Source of the DNA: Bacteroidota bacterium
GTDB lineage: Bacteria; Bacteroidota; Bacteroidia; AKYH767-A; OLB10
Assembly (NCBI GenBank): GCA_016713445.1
Contig: JADJPB010000021.1
Location: 12,161 to 76,160, forward strand
DNA: 64,000 bases
Reading direction: 5' to 3'
The position numbers and the translations under genes are program-made. A model generated the notes under the pieces. The model made no database searches and was not told the DNA's origin. It saw only the letters and a program-made list of their open reading frames with translations. This document shows positions 62,056 through 64,000 of the stretch, piece by piece. Each line of letters starts with the position of its first letter. The first letter of the stretch is position 1.

Positions 62056-62063
62056 TACCTTTG
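62056..62063 (+). promoter_or_regulatory. Probable -7 box of the yceD-rpmF-plsX-fabH operon
   Basis: TACCTTTG is an exact TAnnTTTG match 45 bases before the yceD ATG. A TTTC 20 bases upstream (62032-62035) may serve as the -33 element. Confidence 0.45.
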
Positions 62064-62107
62064 CAGCCCTTACATTCAACCGTAACGGAGTATAATAACG
62101 TTCTGAA

Positions 62108-62650
62108 ATGACTGATTCTGTATACATTATCCGGTTTAACCATCTGGCTGAAGGAATACATGAGTATGACTTTAGTATTGATGATTCTTTCTTCGCCAAG
62201 CGTGAAGAATCCATCATTAAACAAGCTAAAGTTGAAGTTAAAGTCGCGCTTCATAAAGATTCGGGCGGAATGCACCTGAATTTGAGTATGATAGGAGATG
62301 TGGCTGTAGATTGTGTAAGGTGCCTCGAAGGATTCCGAATGCCTATAGAGATTGAAAAATCTTTATTGGTGAAGATGGTTGATGAGGTAAATGAAGAATA
62401 TGACGATGAAGATGAAATCTACATTTCCAAGAAAGCGATAGAAATTGACCTTGCCCATAGCCTGTACGATTTCCTCACCTTGGAAATTCCTTATTGCCCG
62501 GTTCATCCGGAAGATGAAAACGGTGTTGAAACTTGTAATCCTGATGTCTTAAAATACATCAAGAAGCAAGAGACAAAAACTGAGAAAAAGGACGAGGAAA
62601 ATGAAGGTGATGCTCGATGGTCGGAGCTTAAGAAGATCAAACTAAATTGA
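62108..62650 (+). CDS. yceD: DUF177/YceD-family protein
   Basis: The 180-aa product has the family core VDCVRCLEGFRMPIEIEKSLLVKMV and EIDLAHSLYDFLTLEIPYCPVHPE. Its Cys residues lie in the typical CxRC and Cx(n)C places, and the C-terminus is acidic and Lys-rich. YceD is nearly always encoded before rpmF and is linked to rRNA or ribosome maturation. It leads the operon. Confidence 0.9.
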   Translation: MTDSVYIIRFNHLAEGIHEYDFSIDDSFFAKREESIIKQAKVEVKVALHKDSGGMHLNLSMIGDVAVDCVRCLEGFRMPIEIEKSLLVKMVDEVNEEYDDEDEIYISKKAIEIDLAHSLYDFLTLEIPYCPVHPEDENGVETCNPDVLKYIKKQETKTEKKDEENEGDARWSELKKIKLN

Positions 62651-62678
62651 TTATTAATAATTACAAATACAATAAATT

Positions 62679-62843
62679 ATGCCAAATCCTAAAGCCAAAC
62701 ACTCGAAATCGAGAAGGGACAAGCGCCGCACACATTACAAAGCAGTTGCTCCAACATTAGCTATTGATGCAGCAACTGGAGAAGCTCATTTATGGCACCG
62801 CGCATTCTGGCACGAAGACAAATTAATGTACAAAGGAAAATGA
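62679..62843 (+). CDS. rpmF: 50S ribosomal protein L32
   Basis: The 54-residue frame (ATG 62679, TGA 62841-62843) begins MPNPKAKHSKSRRDKRRTHY and continues WHRAFWHEDKLMYKGK, a clear bacterial L32. Cysteines of the zinc-type L32 are absent. It lies 28 bases after yceD. Confidence 0.97.
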   Translation: MPNPKAKHSKSRRDKRRTHYKAVAPTLAIDAATGEAHLWHRAFWHEDKLMYKGK

Positions 62844-62918
62844 TTATGGAGCGTGGCGCTTAATTGCCATTCTTAATTTTCATAATCTCTATACATTAAC
62901 ACTTCAGCTAGAAAAGCA

Positions 62919-63876
62919 TTGATTAAAATTGGGATTGATATTATGGGCGGCGATTACGCTCCAAACCAACCGGTTTTGGGTGCGATTCAAGCCTTGCCCG
63001 AGTTGCCTGCCGATGCACGCCTTGTGCTCTTTGGAGATGAAAAAGTCATTCGTGATTTATTCGCTTCCGAAGGTGCCGATGTGAGTTTGGTGGATATTGT
63101 TCATACTACCGAGGTAATCGGCATGGATGAGCAAGCTACTCGCGCTATTCCCGGAAAACCCGATTCAAGTATTTCACGCGGTTTTGAATATCTCAAAAAA
63201 GGAGAGATTCATGGATTTGCCTCTGCTGGAAACAGTGGAGCCATGATGGTAGGGTCGATGTTTAGCGTGAAGACCGTTCCAGGTATTCTTCGCCCTGCTA
63301 TTTGCTCTGTGATTCCGAAAGAAGATGGAAGCACAGGTGTTTTTTTAGATGCCGGTGCCAACGCCGATTGTAAACCTGAACACTTGCAGCAGTTCGCCAT
63401 CTTAGGAAGTCTTTTTTTAGAGCATGTATACGGCGTAAAAAATCCGAAAGTGGGACTGATGAACATCGGTGAAGAAGAAGAAAAAGGAAATAAAGCTTTG
63501 CAAGGAAACGCATCCTCTTTTAAAGCAAACGAAAGAAATAAATTTTATTGGAAATATCGAAGGCCGTGATCTTTTTAATGACAAGGCAGATGTGATTGTA
63601 TGCGATGGATTCGTCGGCAACGTTATTCTTAAGTTAGCCGAATCGTTTTACAGTTTAATCAGAAGAAGAAAGATCAAGGATGAATATTTTGATCGTTTCA
63701 ACTTCGAAAATTATGGCGGTACTCCTGTTTTAGGAGTGAATGCACCCGTCATTATTGCGCATGGTATTTCGAATGCTACTGCCATCAAAAACATGATACA
63801 TATAACGCTTAAAGTGACCACTGCCGGATTAACCGAAAAGATTACTCAAGCGGTTCATGAAAGCATTACCTCTTAA
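62919..63876 (+). CDS. plsX: Phosphate acyltransferase PlsX (one frame break)
   Basis: The enzyme makes acyl-phosphate from acyl-ACP for membrane lipid synthesis. The N-terminus reads IKIGIDIMGGDYAPNQPVLGA and uses a TTG start at 62919; no in-frame ATG lies near. Other motifs are SAGNSGAMMVG, GLMNIGEEEEKGN, INFIGNIEGRD and DVIVCDGFVGNVILKL. The frame breaks near 63503 (TGCAAGG, one base too many), between GEEEEKGNKAL and KETHPLLKQTKEINFIGN. As plsX is usually essential, the shift is most likely an error. It lies between rpmF and fabH. Confidence 0.92.
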
Positions 63877-63879
63877 AAT

Positions 63880-64000
63880 ATGACTAAAATTACTGCTGCA
63901 ATTACCGCTGTGAATGCATGGGTCCCACCCGATGTACTTTCTAATAAGGATCTGGTGAAGATGGTGGATACCACCGAAGAGTGGATCATGACCCGCAGGA
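63880..64000 (+). CDS. fabH: 3-oxoacyl-ACP synthase III, 5' end only
   Basis: The ATG is three bases after the plsX stop. The 40 visible residues (MTKITAAITAVNAWVPPDVL … KMVDTTEEWIMTRR) match the FabH N-terminus. The active-site Cys-His-Asn lie beyond the window. The enzyme starts fatty acid synthesis from acetyl-CoA and malonyl-ACP. Confidence 0.92.
   Translation, partial: MTKITAAITAVNAWVPPDVLSNKDLVKMVDTTEEWIMTRR

Noticed and set aside
62021..62275. Minus-strand frames over the yceD start
   Set aside because: They are shadows of the yceD gene and its promoter region with no coding features.

Overview
The window looks like a chromosomal segment of a Bacteroidota bacterium. The support is: many large secreted proteins with type IX secretion (T9SS) tails of both type A (…YPNPSTG…) and type B (…FTPNGDAIND…); TonB receptor and YfiR genes; PKD/MBG/GEVED-type extracellular modules; AT-rich DNA; TAnnTTTG-like promoter boxes; and the order yceD-rpmF-plsX-fabH. 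I cannot resolve the lineage below phylum. I saw no tRNA, rRNA, transposase, prophage or CRISPR array.

Layout. 1-8.8 kb: two divergent giant secreted proteins, one partial GEVED protein and one 1961-aa adhesin/subtilase/MBG protein. 9.1-11.0 kb: a TPR-sensor adenylate cyclase. 11.2-20.4 kb (minus strand): one very large pappalysin-type metalloprotease with propeller, PKD, beta-helix and T9SS parts, now split by two in-frame stops and one frameshift. A 2.27-kb tandem duplication downstream of it has made a second secreted propeller gene and a chimeric copy of the beta-helix protein's C-terminus. 20.8-24.1 kb: an ATP/ADP-translocase-like membrane protein with a cAMP-type nucleotide-binding domain. 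24.1-30.1 kb (minus strand): an HD-domain protein, then a compact sulfur-oxidation operon (two YeeE/YedE halves, SoxB-like thiosulfohydrolase, TsdA-like dihaem cytochrome, porin). 30.4-40.6 kb: a complex I operon nuoABCDHIJKLMN without nuoEFG, ending in a small unknown gene. 40.6-41.1 kb: REP-like palindromes and an operator-like array before an AAA/DUF4143 ATPase. 42.6-43.8 kb: a geranylgeranyl-reductase-family flavoprotein. 44-49.5 kb: an 1822-aa PKD-repeat protein with a type B tail. 49.6-56.4 kb: a sensory operon (TonB receptor, YfiR, hybrid histidine kinase, response regulator). 56.5-61.9 kb: a secreted peptidyl-arginine/agmatine deiminase and a propeller/Ig-like protein. 62.1-64 kb: the yceD-rpmF-plsX-fabH operon, cut by the window edge.

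Reading quality. About twenty reading-frame breaks occur across the window, mostly at short A or T runs, and they affect genes expected to be essential (plsX) or highly conserved (nuoI, nuoM, nuoN). I therefore treat most broken genes as intact genes carrying consensus errors and annotate their full extents. The protease cluster at 11-20 kb and the Ig-like gene at 58-62 kb carry the densest damage and may include real decay.

Working together. The sulfur operon would import thiosulfate or sulfur species, oxidise or hydrolyse them in the periplasm, and feed electrons to cytochrome c. The neighbouring complex I lacks its NADH module and may take electrons from another donor. The adenylate cyclase and the cNMP-binding transporter could form a local cAMP circuit. 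The large T9SS cargos suggest a surface or gliding, polymer-degrading lifestyle. The last two statements are inference.
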